Assembly: GCF_043290135.1 (NCBI RefSeq)
Contig: NC_134709.1
Span: forward strand, 105,728,145-105,792,144
Reading direction: 5' to 3'
From: Rhipicephalus microplus
Lineage: Eukaryota > Arthropoda > Arachnida > Ixodida > Ixodidae
DNA length: 64,000 nucleotides
The notes under the pieces: model-generated
Told to the model about the DNA's origin: nothing
Database searches by the model: none
Seen by the model: the letters and a program-made list of their open reading frames with translations, nothing else
In this document: positions 32,855 through 43,323 of the stretch, piece by piece
Numbering within the stretch: position 1 is the first letter of the stretch
Layout of the letters: every line of letters begins with the position of its first letter
Translations under genes and position numbers: made by a program

Positions 32855-32916
32855 TCTGCATACTACATTCTACGAATTTTGTATTTTGAATGAATGAATA
32901 AACTGAACCTGAAACA

Positions 32917-33215
32917 TAAATGGTTTCCCAGTTGATACTAGGTGGTCTTCTATTGGTTAACCAATTGAAATGGGTGTAGTCATCCAATTGAAAGTAGCTG
33001 GCGTCTAAATGGTTTGCCCGTTGAAGAGCACTAGTGTCCAACTAGACGGACAGTCTAAGGTACATGGTGTTCAATTGGTTAAGCAATTGAATAGTTGTGG
33101 TCATTCAATTGAAAATAACAGGTGTTCAACTGGTCAGCCAGTTGAATTAGGCAGGTTGCCAACTGATTAACCGGCTGAGCACAAATGGTCATCCATTTAG
33201 AGCGAACTGGTGCTC
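32917..33215. repeat. Palindromic minisatellite arm B
   Basis: The array alternates long units such as GTTCAATTGGTTAAGCAATTGAA with short units such as GTGGTCATTCAATTGAAAA. The stretch from GTCATCCAATTGAAAG to AGTGTCCAAC aligns with the end of arm A (27698-27770), so A and B look like one array split by the LINE. Confidence 0.7.
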
Positions 33216-34329
33216 AACACAAAGAGCCTTTATTAGACAACAACAGTTCTGCGAAAATGTCTCATGCAGAGTGAGCTTTATAGTAAAACTCCCAATTTCT
33301 GCTAGTGAGGGTACTTGTAGTCATACTGCCTCCTGTTTTGCTGCAGCTTCTGGAACGAAGGTCACTGGTGCTCAGTTTTTTTTCTTTGTTCCGAGTTGCA
33401 TCGGAAATCATGCAGGCAGGCTGTGCTAAAGAAAAATATAAGATATAGAAAAATGAGCTACATGGCTGAAGTAAAGAGGTTGATACACTAGTCTGAAATG
33501 CTGTAACTAAGCGCTCTGGGACTTTCTATATCGGCTAGTTCGAGATACTCCACACGTGAATAATTCGTCTTAAGCGGTCATGCATGCCAACATCGACAGT
33601 GCAATTCGGAGCGCGTCATTCGAGTGTTCCAGACAAGTGGGGTTACATTTGCATGAAGGAGGGAAATGTTATCGATGTAACAAGGCTTATACCGCGTGCA
33701 GTAGCTCCCACACTTCATGCCTGCTGTGCCCATGCACCGTGTCCACTGCAGCCGCGAGCCAACACTAGTTGGGGTTACGAACAAATTGTGGAAACGGTGC
33801 TAATATTACGGCAGTTAAGGTGGTTTAAAAACAAAATACTTGCCTTGATTGTGAAGAAGTGGGGCTGATTCAATGGATCTTGCCAACATACTTATCGCAA
33901 AGACTATGGATATAAATCATGCCGGTAAAGCTTATGACTTGTGTTCGCGGCGGTGGTGCGCTGCTGATGACGATGCTGATGGCACTTGCCACCGCGCTTC
34001 CATTGTGAGCGCATGCACTCTATGAAAGTATAAAATACATAACTATTGCTTTGGTCAAAAAACAATACACAATTTCGTAATGAGAAATTACTTTTTAAAG
34101 TTTATTTTAACCTTTTTGGAACAGTTGTTAGTACTAAACCAATGCTTGCTCAGCCGCTTTCTCACAGTGTTCTTTCATGAATAAACTGCGGTGGCTGCTC
34201 GCGTGATAAAGATATCAAGTGGCAAGAAAAGTGCGCATCAGTACTGTAGTAAGTTGTTTTATGATTTAAAAAAATGTTACAAAATTTTTACCACTTTCAC
34301 TCATTGCCGATTTCACAGAACTTGCACAT
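33216..34329. other. Non-repetitive core between minisatellite arms B and C
   Basis: No transposase, RT or other domain is readable. The longest frames are 94 and 62 codons at 33580-33870 and carry no motif I know. The left copy of the TSD (AACTTGCACAT) of the next LINE is at 34319-34329. If the TIR element is real, this is its internal region, making it non-autonomous. Confidence 0.4.
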
Positions 34330-34515
34330 ATAGGGGGGGGGATAAACAACAAGCGGGAAGGCAGGGAGGTTAACCAGGCACATGCCCGGTCTGCTACCCT
34401 ACGCTGGGGAAATAGGAAGGGGGCATAAATATGCGAGAGAGAGAGGAGAGAGAAAAAAAAGGAGGATTGTCAGTCAATCGGCTGGCGCGTATGCAGCGGT
34501 GGCACTACACAAAAG

Positions 34516-34825
34516 TTAAAGATGGTCACCTAGGCCTGTAGTCCTCAAAAAGCACAAGACAGCTTTGACTGCTTTTTGAGCCGACGAAAGGCGATGACGG
34601 TGTTCCAGTAGCATCTGCACAGAGAGTGGCCGATCGTCCAATTGTCGCAATGCGTCTGAAAGCTTCTGTCTTTCAGAGGCAAATCGAGGGCAATGACATA
34701 TCAGATGGTCGATGTCTTCTTTGGTGCAGCAGACGTCGCATTCCGCATTGTCGGTATATCCGATGAGGCTTCTATATGCTTTTGTGAAGGCAACCCCCAA
34801 CCAAAGGCGACAAAGAAGTGAAGCT
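34516..34825 (-). pseudogene. C-terminal zinc-binding domain of the RNase H LINE
   Basis: The segment SLIGYTDNAECDVCCTKEDI is followed by DHLICHCPRFASERQKL, giving a C-x2-C...H...C arrangement typical of the LINE C-terminus. It ends with TGLGDHL and a stop. A frameshift separates it from the RNase H near 34810. Confidence 0.8.
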
Positions 34826-35400
34826 TCACGTCGACGAAGTCCGGATGGAGGTCGAAGTTCCAGTCGAGGGTTTATTTGGTATAGTCTCGTATGTCCACTC
34901 CTGCTGACTCAGACTACGTGCCAGCTGACGAAGTTGCTTTGCAGCATCAGTCCTTGACAAAGGAATCGGAAGGGTGTGTTCTTCTTGGAGAGATGTGCGA
35001 GCCGCTTTGTCTGTGGAATCATTGCCACTGATACCACAGTGGCCAGGAAGCCACTGAAACTTGACCTCATGGCCTGTTTCTGTGACGTAGTGAACAAGCT
35101 TGACAACTTCGTAAGCTAATTGTTCATGGAACCCTCGTCGGAGAACTGACTGCATGCTCTGTAGGGCTGGTTTTTAGTCGGAAAACACAGCCCACTTACT
35201 CGGTCTTTAGGATTTGATGTACTCTAGGGCGCCACGCAAAGCCGCAAGTTCTGCCGTGGCAGACGTAGTGACATGTGACAGTTTCATTCGCAGAGTGATT
35301 CCTCTAGCTGTAATCCCCACCACACCACCAGAACCAGACGCTGTAGTTGAATCATCAGTGTATATGTGCACGTGGTTGTTGTACATTTCGTGCAGATGGC
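34826..35400 (-). pseudogene. RNase H domain of the RNase H LINE
   Basis: The acidic residues appear in order: Asp in HIYTDDSTT, Glu in ATAELAALRGAL, Asp in AVFSD and Asp in GHCGISGNDSTDKAAR. A TAA codon directly after AVFSD (about 35176) replaces the residue before KPALQSM, so the domain is split by a nonsense mutation. The frame continues unshifted on both sides. Confidence 0.85.
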
Positions 35401-36889
35401 TCAAGCTCAATTGTTTTAGAACTGATGAAGGCAAATTTGATTTTTTCTGTATTCCTGGAATTGAAACACGTACTTGTGGAAGTGTCAGGCACCACGGACG
35501 ATACACCAGTTTCTCAGCAGGCGTAAAACCTGACGTAAACGACGCACAATGAGCACAGACAATTGCACTAAATTTCGTGCGGGGCCTCTCAGTAGCGAGG
35601 GTTGCCAAGTGGTGGGAAGGATTCCTAGCATGTTGCCTGAGGTACGTACGCATCGTTTCAATGGTGATGTGCGCCATGATCGAGTAGTCCTGTACAATGG
35701 CAATTCTTTCAGCTGTCGATGCGCAGCGGGGTAAACCAAGGCATATCCTAAGCGCTTGGGCTTGAACATTTTGGATTGTGTGCAGGTTCGTTTTGTATGT
35801 GTTAGATATAACAGGTAGGCTATACCGCAGGAATCCAGTAAATACCTTGTACAGCTGTAACATAGACTCGACAGACATTCCCCAACTTCTCCCAGCAAGA
35901 AACCTGAATAAGTTACAAATGGCAGTCAGCAACGTTTTCACGTAGTTTACGTGAGGTGTCCAAGACAGGTTTCGGTCGATTACGACTCCCAAGAACCTGT
36001 GACTCCGGCTGCATGACACCAACTGCCCGTTAATTGATATGCCGTAAGCAGATATTAGTTTTCTGGTGAAAGCCACGACTGCACACTTCTCACTTGCAAT
36101 TTCAAGCCCTTGTTTGCGTAAGCGGTACGATGTCACTGATGCTGCCTTCTGAAGTCGAGTCACACCTGATGTGCACACACAGATGTCATCAGCCTAAATG
36201 AAAAGTCGTACACTGCTTGGTTGCTTGCGAACTAGTTCAATGAGTGTAAGGTTGAACAGCGTCGGGCTTAGCACTCCGCCTTGCGGGACTCCTCGGCTGG
36301 GGTATCGGGACATTCTCTGTCTGCACGTGAAATGATCTATTCTGTAGGTAGCTCTGAACCCACGTATATCCCTGCCACCGAGTCCCACTCCTTCTAGTGC
36401 GCTGAGAATGGCTTCGTGGGTGACATTGTCGTATGCCCCTTTAACGTCAAGAAACAGAGCAGCAGATAACCGTTTGCAGGCCTTCTGGTGTTCTACATAT
36501 GTCACCAAGTCAACTAGATTGTCAATTGACGAGCGGCCTCGTCGGAACACGGACATGGCATCTGGATATATTTCGTAGAACTCTAAGTGCCATTCCAGAA
36601 GCGTTAAAATCATCCTTTCCATAACTGTTCCCACACAGCTCGCGAGGGCAATCGGACGGTAAGAGGAAATGTCCAAGGGTGACTTGCCGGCTTTGAGAAG
36701 TGGAATCAGGCGACTTGACTTCCATTCCTGTGGAACCATGCCAGTTTGCCAGGAGTCGTTGTACAGCTGCAAGAGTGCCTGCCGAGCTTGATCTCCTATG
36801 TGACACAGAGCGCGGTAAGTGATGTTGTCAGGTCCTGGCGCTGAAGAACCTCTACACTAAGCAAGCGCAGCCTCGCACATGGCACTTCA
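35207..36889 (-). pseudogene. Reverse transcriptase of the RNase H LINE
   Basis: The frame runs through PGPDNITYRALCHIGD, WKSSRLIPLLKAGKSPLDIS, SYRPIALASCVGTVMERM, FLDVKGAYDNVTHEAIL and GVPQGGVLSPTLFN, then meets a TAG at 36194-36196. That stop replaces the Tyr of the catalytic YADD box. The downstream ADDICVCTSGVT continues in the same frame to 35207 (LVSCSRSHRFLGVVIDRNLS, then the thumb). RNase H begins in this frame with HIYTDDSTTAS. The rest of the sequence is well preserved. Confidence 0.9.
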
Positions 36890-36904
36890 AACTTGCACAT
36901 GGCA

Positions 36905-37368
36905 CTCCATGGGTTCAACCAGTTGAAAAGAACTGGGCCTTAGCTGGTCAGCCAGTCGAAATTAACTGGTTTCTACAAGGTGAACCAGTTGAACACTCAC
37001 AACATAAACTCTTTGCAACTACAATGTTTCCAATTAAGGGTTTTCTCCAATTGAGAATTCTTTTCCAATTTGGGTGTGCACATCCAATTGGATCAACAAG
37101 CATTCTAATTGGGAGGCCGATTGGAATCCACTGTTCCAATGGCTTACCAATTGGGATCTGTGCAACATATTGGACTGACAAGCATTCCGATTGGGAGACC
37201 AATCGGAAACTGGTGGGCCTATTGGAGTGACCAATCGTAACTGCGTGGTCCAATTGGTCCTGCCCATTGAAGCACCACATCCTAGTTGCTTTCCAATTAA
37301 TTCCTTATAAGACCATTTGCTAGGAACTGGTACAACCGATTGGACCAATTCACTTTTTTGACTAGGCG
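36905..37368. repeat. Palindromic minisatellite arm C with candidate terminal inverted repeat
   Basis: The array starts with GTTCAACCAGTTGAAAAG-like units in the orientation of arms A and B. It then changes to CCAATTGGG / CCGATTGGAA units, and GGAGTGACCA (37226-37235) matches in reverse complement the GGTCATTC word of arms A and B. It ends in TTTTTTGACTAGGCG at 37354-37368, the near-inverse of 27504-27518. Confidence 0.65.
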
Positions 37369-38063
37369 AGGCTGTCCCGGAAGATCATTATCCGCCACAT
37401 CTGGGGGAGGGGTGAGAGGAGCTTTGTGGTTGTTGCTGTTGCACTTGTAGCTGCTGTAACTACTTGGCCATAATCTGGACAGAGTTTTCAAGTCGTATAA
37501 GCTTGGCCTGTAGCACTTCACAGGCCCGTTTGTGTCGTGAAGTAAGCCGCTCCACCAAGTCATCCATTATTTTGCATATCAAGCATCGAAATTACACCTC
37601 TTTGGCTGCGTCGAGATTCGGGAAGGGTGTTTCGTTCCTATACACTCGTCCGCCACAGTTGTCGCGCTTTACACAAGGCGCCTTGTCCTTGGTGCGCGTT
37701 TTGCTGCCTGCTCGCCTTTTAGCCTTTGCAGCGTGTTTGAAGCAGTAACGCTACCTATTAGCGTTCTTTCAAAAGCACTTTTCCCAACACTTCGTTCCCT
37801 CTGTCGCAGATGGCGCAACATGTCAACAGTCACTGGCGATGGATTGAGTACGGCAATGCCGTGAGGCTAGGCCTAAGCCCGCGGTGTTCGTGGACGTAGA
37901 ATGTCCCGCTGCCACAACATCACAATCCTCGTCCGCGCTCACCCTGGGTTCACGTGCTGGTCAGTGTCGATAACATGAGAGCCCTGGCAGCTAGGGCCGA
38001 TGGCAGCCGTAGATGTCGGGCGCAAACCACAGAACCATATCCACGTTCCGCCACCTATTTATT
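37369..38063. other. Unassigned interval with a short coiled-coil-like frame
   Basis: On the minus strand, an ATG at about 37566 opens MDDLVERLTSRHKRACEVLQ, followed by an amphipathic helix to a TAG at 37468-37470, and then a Gln-rich stretch in the same frame. It may be the C-terminal piece of a transposon-encoded DNA-binding protein or of a host gene. Nothing else is readable. The interval ends at the TSD of the LINE at 38064. Confidence 0.25.
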
Positions 38064-38265
38064 CACCAAGCTATGATGATGATGATGATGATGAAAAACA
38101 TTTATTATAAAAGAGAGAGGTACGGGGCCAAAGCATGACCCCGCTACATGGTCGGCGTCCTTAGTCCGGGACACCGCATGACGAGGCCCCTACTCGCGCC
38201 CGTCTCACCAGAGCCCGTTGAGACTCTAGTGATGAGCAGTTGAGGAGGGCAGTCTCCCATGCCTC

Positions 38266-39147
38266 TCAGGAAGGGGTAGCGGAAGGGGGTAGGTGGGAAT
38301 TTTTCGGACATGCCCATACCATGTGGAAAATATCACACGTCTCCCCACAGTGTGGGGACCGCCCATCTGTGTTCGCATCGAAATGTTTTAGGATTGCTGG
38401 ACAGAGTAGAGTACCTGTCTGCAGGCGTCTTAGAGTTCGCTCTTCCGCCTTACTCAGCCCCTCTGCAGGAGCCGGGTAAAGGCGGTGAGTGTCGCGATAA
38501 TAGGTAAGAATTTCTTTGAACCGCAGCAGCGGTGTATTGGCCTCCGAGTCATTAGAGCCAAGGTGAGGAGCCCGGTGGGTAAGCGCTCGGGCGGCCGCGT
38601 CAGCGGCCTCATTACCTCGTAAGCCCTGATGGCCAGGAGCCCATACGATGCGTTTCGGTGCTGGATCAGCGAGAGCCCGTTTTAGAATTTGGCTGGCCAG
38701 GGAGGATATCTCTTCTCTCAAGTAATGAGCACATGCTTTCCGGGAGTCCGTGATTATAACTTTCGAGTTGGGGTCCGCAGCAGCAAGCGCTACTGCGACT
38801 TCCTCAGCGCGTTCTGGATTTTGGACTCGGAACGAGAGCCCATTGACATGCTTTTCCCGGTGAACTACACAGGCCGTGTAAAATGCCGTGGGCAAAGACC
38901 CTGCTATATCAACGTAGAATACACCAGGTCGGGAGCCGTGTTGCCTCTTAAGCGTCCGAGCCCGCGCCTGTCTTCTGCTTTCGTGCGTGTGCTTAGCCAT
39001 GTTACTGGGGAGTGGAGAGACCGAGAGCATATGCCGCCACAGTTCCGGAATACGCTCCGCCTCCTCTGCAGTGCAAGTGTGCTGTATATGTAAGCGGTTC
39101 AGCAGGTGGCGCACGGGAGCCGTCTGCACGAGCCGCTTATATTGATT
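38266..39147 (-). pseudogene. RNase H and zinc knuckle of I-clade LINE copy 2
   Basis: RNase H residues are present in order: Asp in FYVDIAGSLP, Glu in AEEVAVALAA, Asp in IITDSRKAC and Asp in GNEAADAAARAL, the last after the WAPGHQGLRGNE block. A helical linker and RRLQTGTLLCPAIL follow, then PHCGETCDIFHMVWACP. The frame meets TGA at 38266 and continues without a shift (EAWETALLN) to a later stop, so a single nonsense change, probably CGA to TGA, shortened the protein. This is the most intact RNase H in the window. Confidence 0.88.
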
Positions 39148-39285
39148 TGTAGCGCCTCAATGCGCTGCTCGTCAAGGAAGAAGTTGGCATTTGGGCCGCG
39201 CGGCGGGTGCAGCGCGATAATAAAAAAAATCAGTTCAAAAACTGAACGCTGTCAGGGCTGGATCTTTCTCGTGTTAGCTCCGACA
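39148..39285 (+). repeat. 5' LTR of the gypsy element
   Basis: 138 bp, starting TGTAGCGCCTCAATGCGCTG and ending GTTAGCTCCGACA, so it has the usual TG...CA ends. The matching 3' LTR starts at 43185. A candidate primer-binding site begins TGGTGACCCGATAAAG at 39291, five bases past the LTR. Confidence 0.92.
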
Positions 39286-39330
39286 GTTAATGGTGACCCG
39301 ATAAAGAACACACAGCCTCGATCATCCCCT

Positions 39331-40020
39331 ATGGATCCCACTGGCTCTGCCACCAATCCTACCGGTCCTGACGCCCAAGAAGACGCCAGACCTAGCGGTG
39401 CTGCAGTCGCTGCGATTCAATATGTCAACCTGCCACCATTTTGGCCCAACAGCCCCAGCACATGGTTTCTGCAGGTCGAGGCGCACTTCCGTCTATGGCA
39501 TATCACCAGCCAACAGACCAGGCACTGGCATCTGGTATCCTGCTTGCCTCCGGACATAGCCGAGGACTTAGCTGATATTTTAGTGTCGCCGCACCCGAGC
39601 CATCCCTACGACACGTTGAAGGCGGCTATCATTTCCCGCAAGTCTGAACCCGACCAAAGCAGACTCGAACAGCTCATCACGGCTACAGAACTCGGTAACC
39701 TTCATTCATCACAGCTCCTGCGACGCATGCGCCAGCTCCTTGGCGGCCCCTCCGCCCCTCAAGAGAAGAAGCTGTTACGTGAGTTGTTCCTCCAGCGCTT
39801 ACCGCAGAGCATGGTCCCGGTCCTCGTAGCTGCAGGAGATCTCCCACTAGACACACTCGCTGAAATGGCTGGTCGAGTGGCGGACTACTCGCGGGCACAT
39901 AGCCTGCCACCGGTGGCGGTCTGGCGACGCCGTTACCAGACCGCCACCGGCCACCGCTGCAGACCCGGTGCTCGCGAGCATAGAGAAACGTTTGGACGCC
40001 CTTGTCAGGCGCCTCGATGA
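39331..40020 (+). pseudogene. gag of the gypsy element
   Basis: The ATG at 39331 opens MDPTGSATNPTGPDAQ. The capsid-like part includes FWPNSPSTWFLQVEAHFRLW, LRELFLQRLPQSMVPVL and [12 protein letters not shown]. The C-terminus after about 39915 is out of frame: a different frame reads [20 protein letters not shown] and joins pol directly. A one-base change near 39915-39960 therefore probably separated gag from a once-continuous gag-pol. No CCHC zinc knuckle is seen. Confidence 0.8.
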
Positions 40021-42121
40021 CTTTGTACCGGCGCATCGTCGACCGTCATCCAGGTTCCAGATACACAGTCGCTCCTCGACGCCCCCACGTTCTCCGGAAC
40101 TTCGGCCACTGACGGCGGCAAGTGGTACTGGTCGAAAGCCATGCCGCCTTTTCTATGTTTCTGATAAGATCACTGGCGCTTGCTTTCTAGTCGACACAGG
40201 AGCCCAGGTTAGCATCATCCCGGCCTCGTGTGCAGACCGCCGTCGCAACGAACAGACCTGCCCACTCCAAGTGATCAACAATTCCGCCATTCGCACATAC
40301 GGCCAACGCTCTCTTACACTTGACCTTGGACTACACCGTACGTTCCGCTGGGTTTTCATCCTCGCTGACGTCTCGCAAGCTGTTCTTGGAGCTGACTTCC
40401 CCAGTTTTTTCAACCTTGCTGTGGACATGCATGCTGATCGCCTCATTGATCTCAACACCCGCCTCTCTATCAACGGTGTGCTCTGTACTTCCTCGCCAAC
40501 GGGACTGCGAGCTCTCCCACCTGCTTCGCCGTATGCAAAAATACTCGATGACTTTCCCAGCATCACGAAGCCGCACACCAGAGAGTCACCGGTGAAGCAT
40601 TCTATCACTCACCACATTGTGACCACTGGACCTCTCGTTTTTACACGACCCCGTCGACTGTCTGGAGAACGCCTCGCCATCGCCCGCCGTGAGTTTGAGC
40701 ACATGCTTGAACTCGGCATTCTGCGACCTTCCTCCAGCAACTGGGCGTCGCCACTCCACATGGTGCCGAAGAAACATCCTGGCGACTGGAGACCATGTGG
40801 GAATTACCGCGCTCTCAATGGCCACACCTTACCAGACCGCTGTCCACTTCCTCACATACAGGATTTCACATCAAATTTGGCTGGGTACACAATCTTCTCT
40901 AAGATTGACTTAATGAAGGCTTACCATCAGATTCCTGTAGAACCCGCCGACATTCTGAAGACGGCCGTCACCTATCCATTCGGTCTGTTTGAATATGTGA
41001 GGATGCCTTTTGGATTGCGCAACTCTGCACTGACGTTTCAGCGCACTATCAACGAGGTCACGCAAGGACTCGATTTTGTATTTGCCTACCTTGATGACCT
41101 CCTTGTAGCAAGCTCATCCGGCCCTGAGCATGAAGCCCACCTGCGCACCCTGTTCCACCGCCTGGATGATTACGGCTTCGTAATTAATCCCAATAAGTGC
41201 CTCTTCCGCGTCGCTACAATAGAGTTTCTAGGCCACCTTGTCACTCCAAAAGGTATCCAGCCACTCGCCAGCAAAGTGAAGGCTATTCAAGACTTTCCAC
41301 CCCCGACTTCACTGAAGAGACTCAGAGAATTTCTGCGCCTACTAAACTTCCATCGCCGCTTTCTTCCAAAGTGCGCCACATTCCTAAAGCCCTTGACCGA
41401 CCTATTGGCTAAAAAGAAAGACCCGGCTGCGCCATTGGAGTGGCCCAAGGACGCTGCATCTGCCTTCGAAACTGCCAAAAAGGCTCTGGCAGACGCTACC
41501 ATGCTCATACATCCCATCCCTGATGCCCCAATTTGTCTCATCACCGATGCATCAAGTGTGGCAGTTGGCGCTGTTCTCGAGCAGCACGTATCCGGTTGGC
41601 AGCCCCTTGGGTTTTTCTCGCAAAAACTGAAGCTCCCAGAGACAAAATACAGTACATTTGCCCGAGAACTCCTCGCGGTATACCTCGCCATCAAACATTT
41701 TCGTCATTTATTGGAGGGCCGGGACTTTTACGTCGTTAAAGACCACAAGTCCCTGACGTTTGCCTTCCATCGCAATCACAGCAATTATACTGCACGTGAG
41801 ATCCGTCAACTATGTTTTATTTCCGAGTTCACTGTGGATCTCAGACACGTACATGGGCCGGAAAATGCTGCTGCTGATGCACTATCCCGCATCGATGCCT
41901 TGTCGACCCAGCCACCACTAGACATGGAAGAGCTAGCAGCTGCCCAAAGCAACGATCCTGAGCTGCATCGTCTTTGCTCTGCATCCACGTCTCTATCATT
42001 CACGGAGTGCCCGCTTCCATTCTCTACCTCATTAATAACGTGCGAAACGTCTACTGGTGTCCCTCGGCCTTCGTGCCTTCAGCTTTCCGTCGTGCAATTT
42101 TTGATCAATTGCACAACATGA
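39968..42121 (+). pseudogene. pol of the gypsy element: protease, RT, RNase H
   Basis: Domains in order: aspartic protease with [15 protein letters not shown] (near residue 75), RT with [34 protein letters not shown] and the catalytic [11 protein letters not shown], then RNase H with [31 protein letters not shown] and VKDHKSLTF, ending [14 protein letters not shown]. These catalytic residues are present. The frame is lost near 42065, at the start of the integrase zinc region, and stops at 42121. Confidence 0.9.
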
Positions 42122-43283
42122 GCCGTCCTGGTATTCGTGCGACCCAGAAGCTAGTCACATCTCGTTTCCTTTGGCCAAGCATCAATGATATGTCCGACGC
42201 TGGGCGCGAACCTGCCTTGAGTGTCAGCGCGTTAAAGTTCAACGTCACACTGTCACGGCAACATCCCCGTTTCGGCCTCCAGAGGCAAGGTTTTCTCACG
42301 TCCATCTCGACATCGTCGGTCCTCTTCCGTCATCGCAAGGAGCCTGTTACCTGCTGACATGTGTGCATCGCTTCACCAGATGGCAGGAAGCGTTTACCAT
42401 TTCCGACATTTCGGCACCAACAGTTGCCAAGGCTTTCACAAACGGCTGGGTGTCGCGCTTTGGATGCCCTTCTGTCGTCACCACTAATCGCGGTCGTCTG
42501 TTTCAATCGGCCCTTTTCACCGCACTTGCCAATATCCTGGGCATTCGACACATCCACACAACTGCCTACTATCCTTCCGCCAATGGCATGGTTGAACGGC
42601 TTCATCGACAACTGAAAGCTGCCCTCACTGCTCACCAGCTAAGGGAACGTTGGCTCGACCACCTCCCCTTCGTACTTCTGGGCATCCGATCAGCATTGAA
42701 AGTGGATCTCGGCTGCTCATCAGCCGAACTACTTTATGGCGTTTCCCTGCGTCTTCCAGGAAAATTCTTTGAGCCATCATCGCCACCTTCCACTCACGAT
42801 GCCTCCACGTACATTCCAGAGCTGCGCACCACGTTTCGGTACCTTGCTCCTGTGATTCCTGCCGACCGACACCCCCAGTCTGTCTTCGTCAGTCAGGATC
42901 TGCATGACTGCAGTCAGGTCTTCGTTCGGCGTGACCAAATACGGCCACCACTAACACCAGCCTATGATCGCCCATTCCGCGTACTCCATCGTACACTTAA
43001 GACGTTCACGCTGGACATCAATGGCCGTGAAGACGTCGTGGCTGCTGATCGACTGAAACCTGCGTATATCGCCGCTCTCGCGACCACGGGGTTTCAATCT
43101 AAAGTACGAATGCCAACATCTAAGCATGTTCACTGGGCGACTCCTCTGGTGATTCCTACGGCTCTCGCTCTATGGGGGGAGCCCTGTAGCGCCTCAATGC
43201 GCTGCTCGTCAAAGAAGAGGAAGTTGGCATTTGGGCCGCACGGCGGCTGCAGCGCGATAATAAAAAATGAGTTCGAAAACTGA
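42030..43283 (+). pseudogene. Integrase of the gypsy element
   Basis: The zinc-binding HHCC region is in another frame (41974-42357: [31 protein letters not shown]). Its second His is replaced by Arg, and the CC half is not readable. A second shift leads to the core, which starts HVHLDIVGPLP near 42297 and holds the first Asp. The second Asp is replaced in VVTTNRGRLF (normally TDRG). The Glu in NGMVERLHRQLK is present. The C-terminal part reaches the polypurine tract at 43173-43183. The domain cannot catalyse strand transfer as it stands. Confidence 0.88.
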
Positions 43284-43323
43284 ACGCTGTCAGGGCTGGA
43301 TCTTTCCCGTGTTAGCTCCGACA
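43185..43323 (+). repeat. 3' LTR of the gypsy element
   Basis: 139 bp, starting TGTAGCGCCTCAATGCGCTG and ending GTTAGCTCCGACA. It differs from the 5' LTR mainly by a 3-bp insertion near 43217, a 2-bp deletion near 43268 and a handful of substitutions. It is preceded by the polypurine tract TGGGGGGAGCCC. Confidence 0.92.

Larger units (their letters stand above)
27799..32916 (+). mobile_element. Full-length LINE with tandem 5' UTR monomers (dead)
   Basis: The element has two complete 369-bp 5' monomers plus a partial third, then ORF1 (from 28691), a SINE insertion, an AP-type endonuclease, an RT, a 3' UTR with a strong hairpin and a (TGAA)n-type 3' end near 32888-32900. A short direct repeat TAAATG at 27793-27798 and 32917-32922 may be the TSD. 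The palindromic arrays on the two sides are of the same kind, consistent with insertion into one array. Frameshifts in ORF1, endonuclease and RT show that it is inactive. It is probably of the CR1/Jockey group. Confidence 0.85.
34330..36889 (-). mobile_element. 5'-truncated RNase H LINE with 11-bp TSD
   Basis: Minus-strand RT, RNase H and zinc-binding C-terminus are followed by a 3' UTR (GGTTAACCTCCCTGCC near 34359-34374) ending at a G-tract on the plus strand (34333-34341). The direct repeat AACTTGCACAT is exact at 34319-34329 and 36890-36900. The 5' truncation point is in the RT region, just before GPDNITYRAL. Few disruptions are present compared with the other copies: one stop in the RT box, one in RNase H, one near the 5' end, and shifts near 34810. 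It is thus a fairly young dead copy. Confidence 0.9.
39148..43323 (+). mobile_element. Complete but dead Ty3/gypsy LTR retrotransposon
   Basis: A 4.2-kb element with two short LTRs, a primer-binding-site candidate, gag, protease, RT, RNase H, integrase and a polypurine tract. The target duplication is GATT (39144-39147 and 43324-43327). It inserted into the RNase H LINE in the opposite orientation. The LTRs differ by about six substitutions and two small indels, so the insertion is moderately old. At least three frameshifts and a changed integrase Asp make it inactive. The gag opening, with LPPFWPNSPSTWFLQVEAHF, is of the kind found in arthropod gypsy elements without an env gene. Confidence 0.92.

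Noticed and set aside
39106..39330. Gag start upstream of 39331
   Set aside because: The frame is open through the LTR and untranslated leader, but the ATG at 39331 lies just after the primer-binding site and opens the conserved part.
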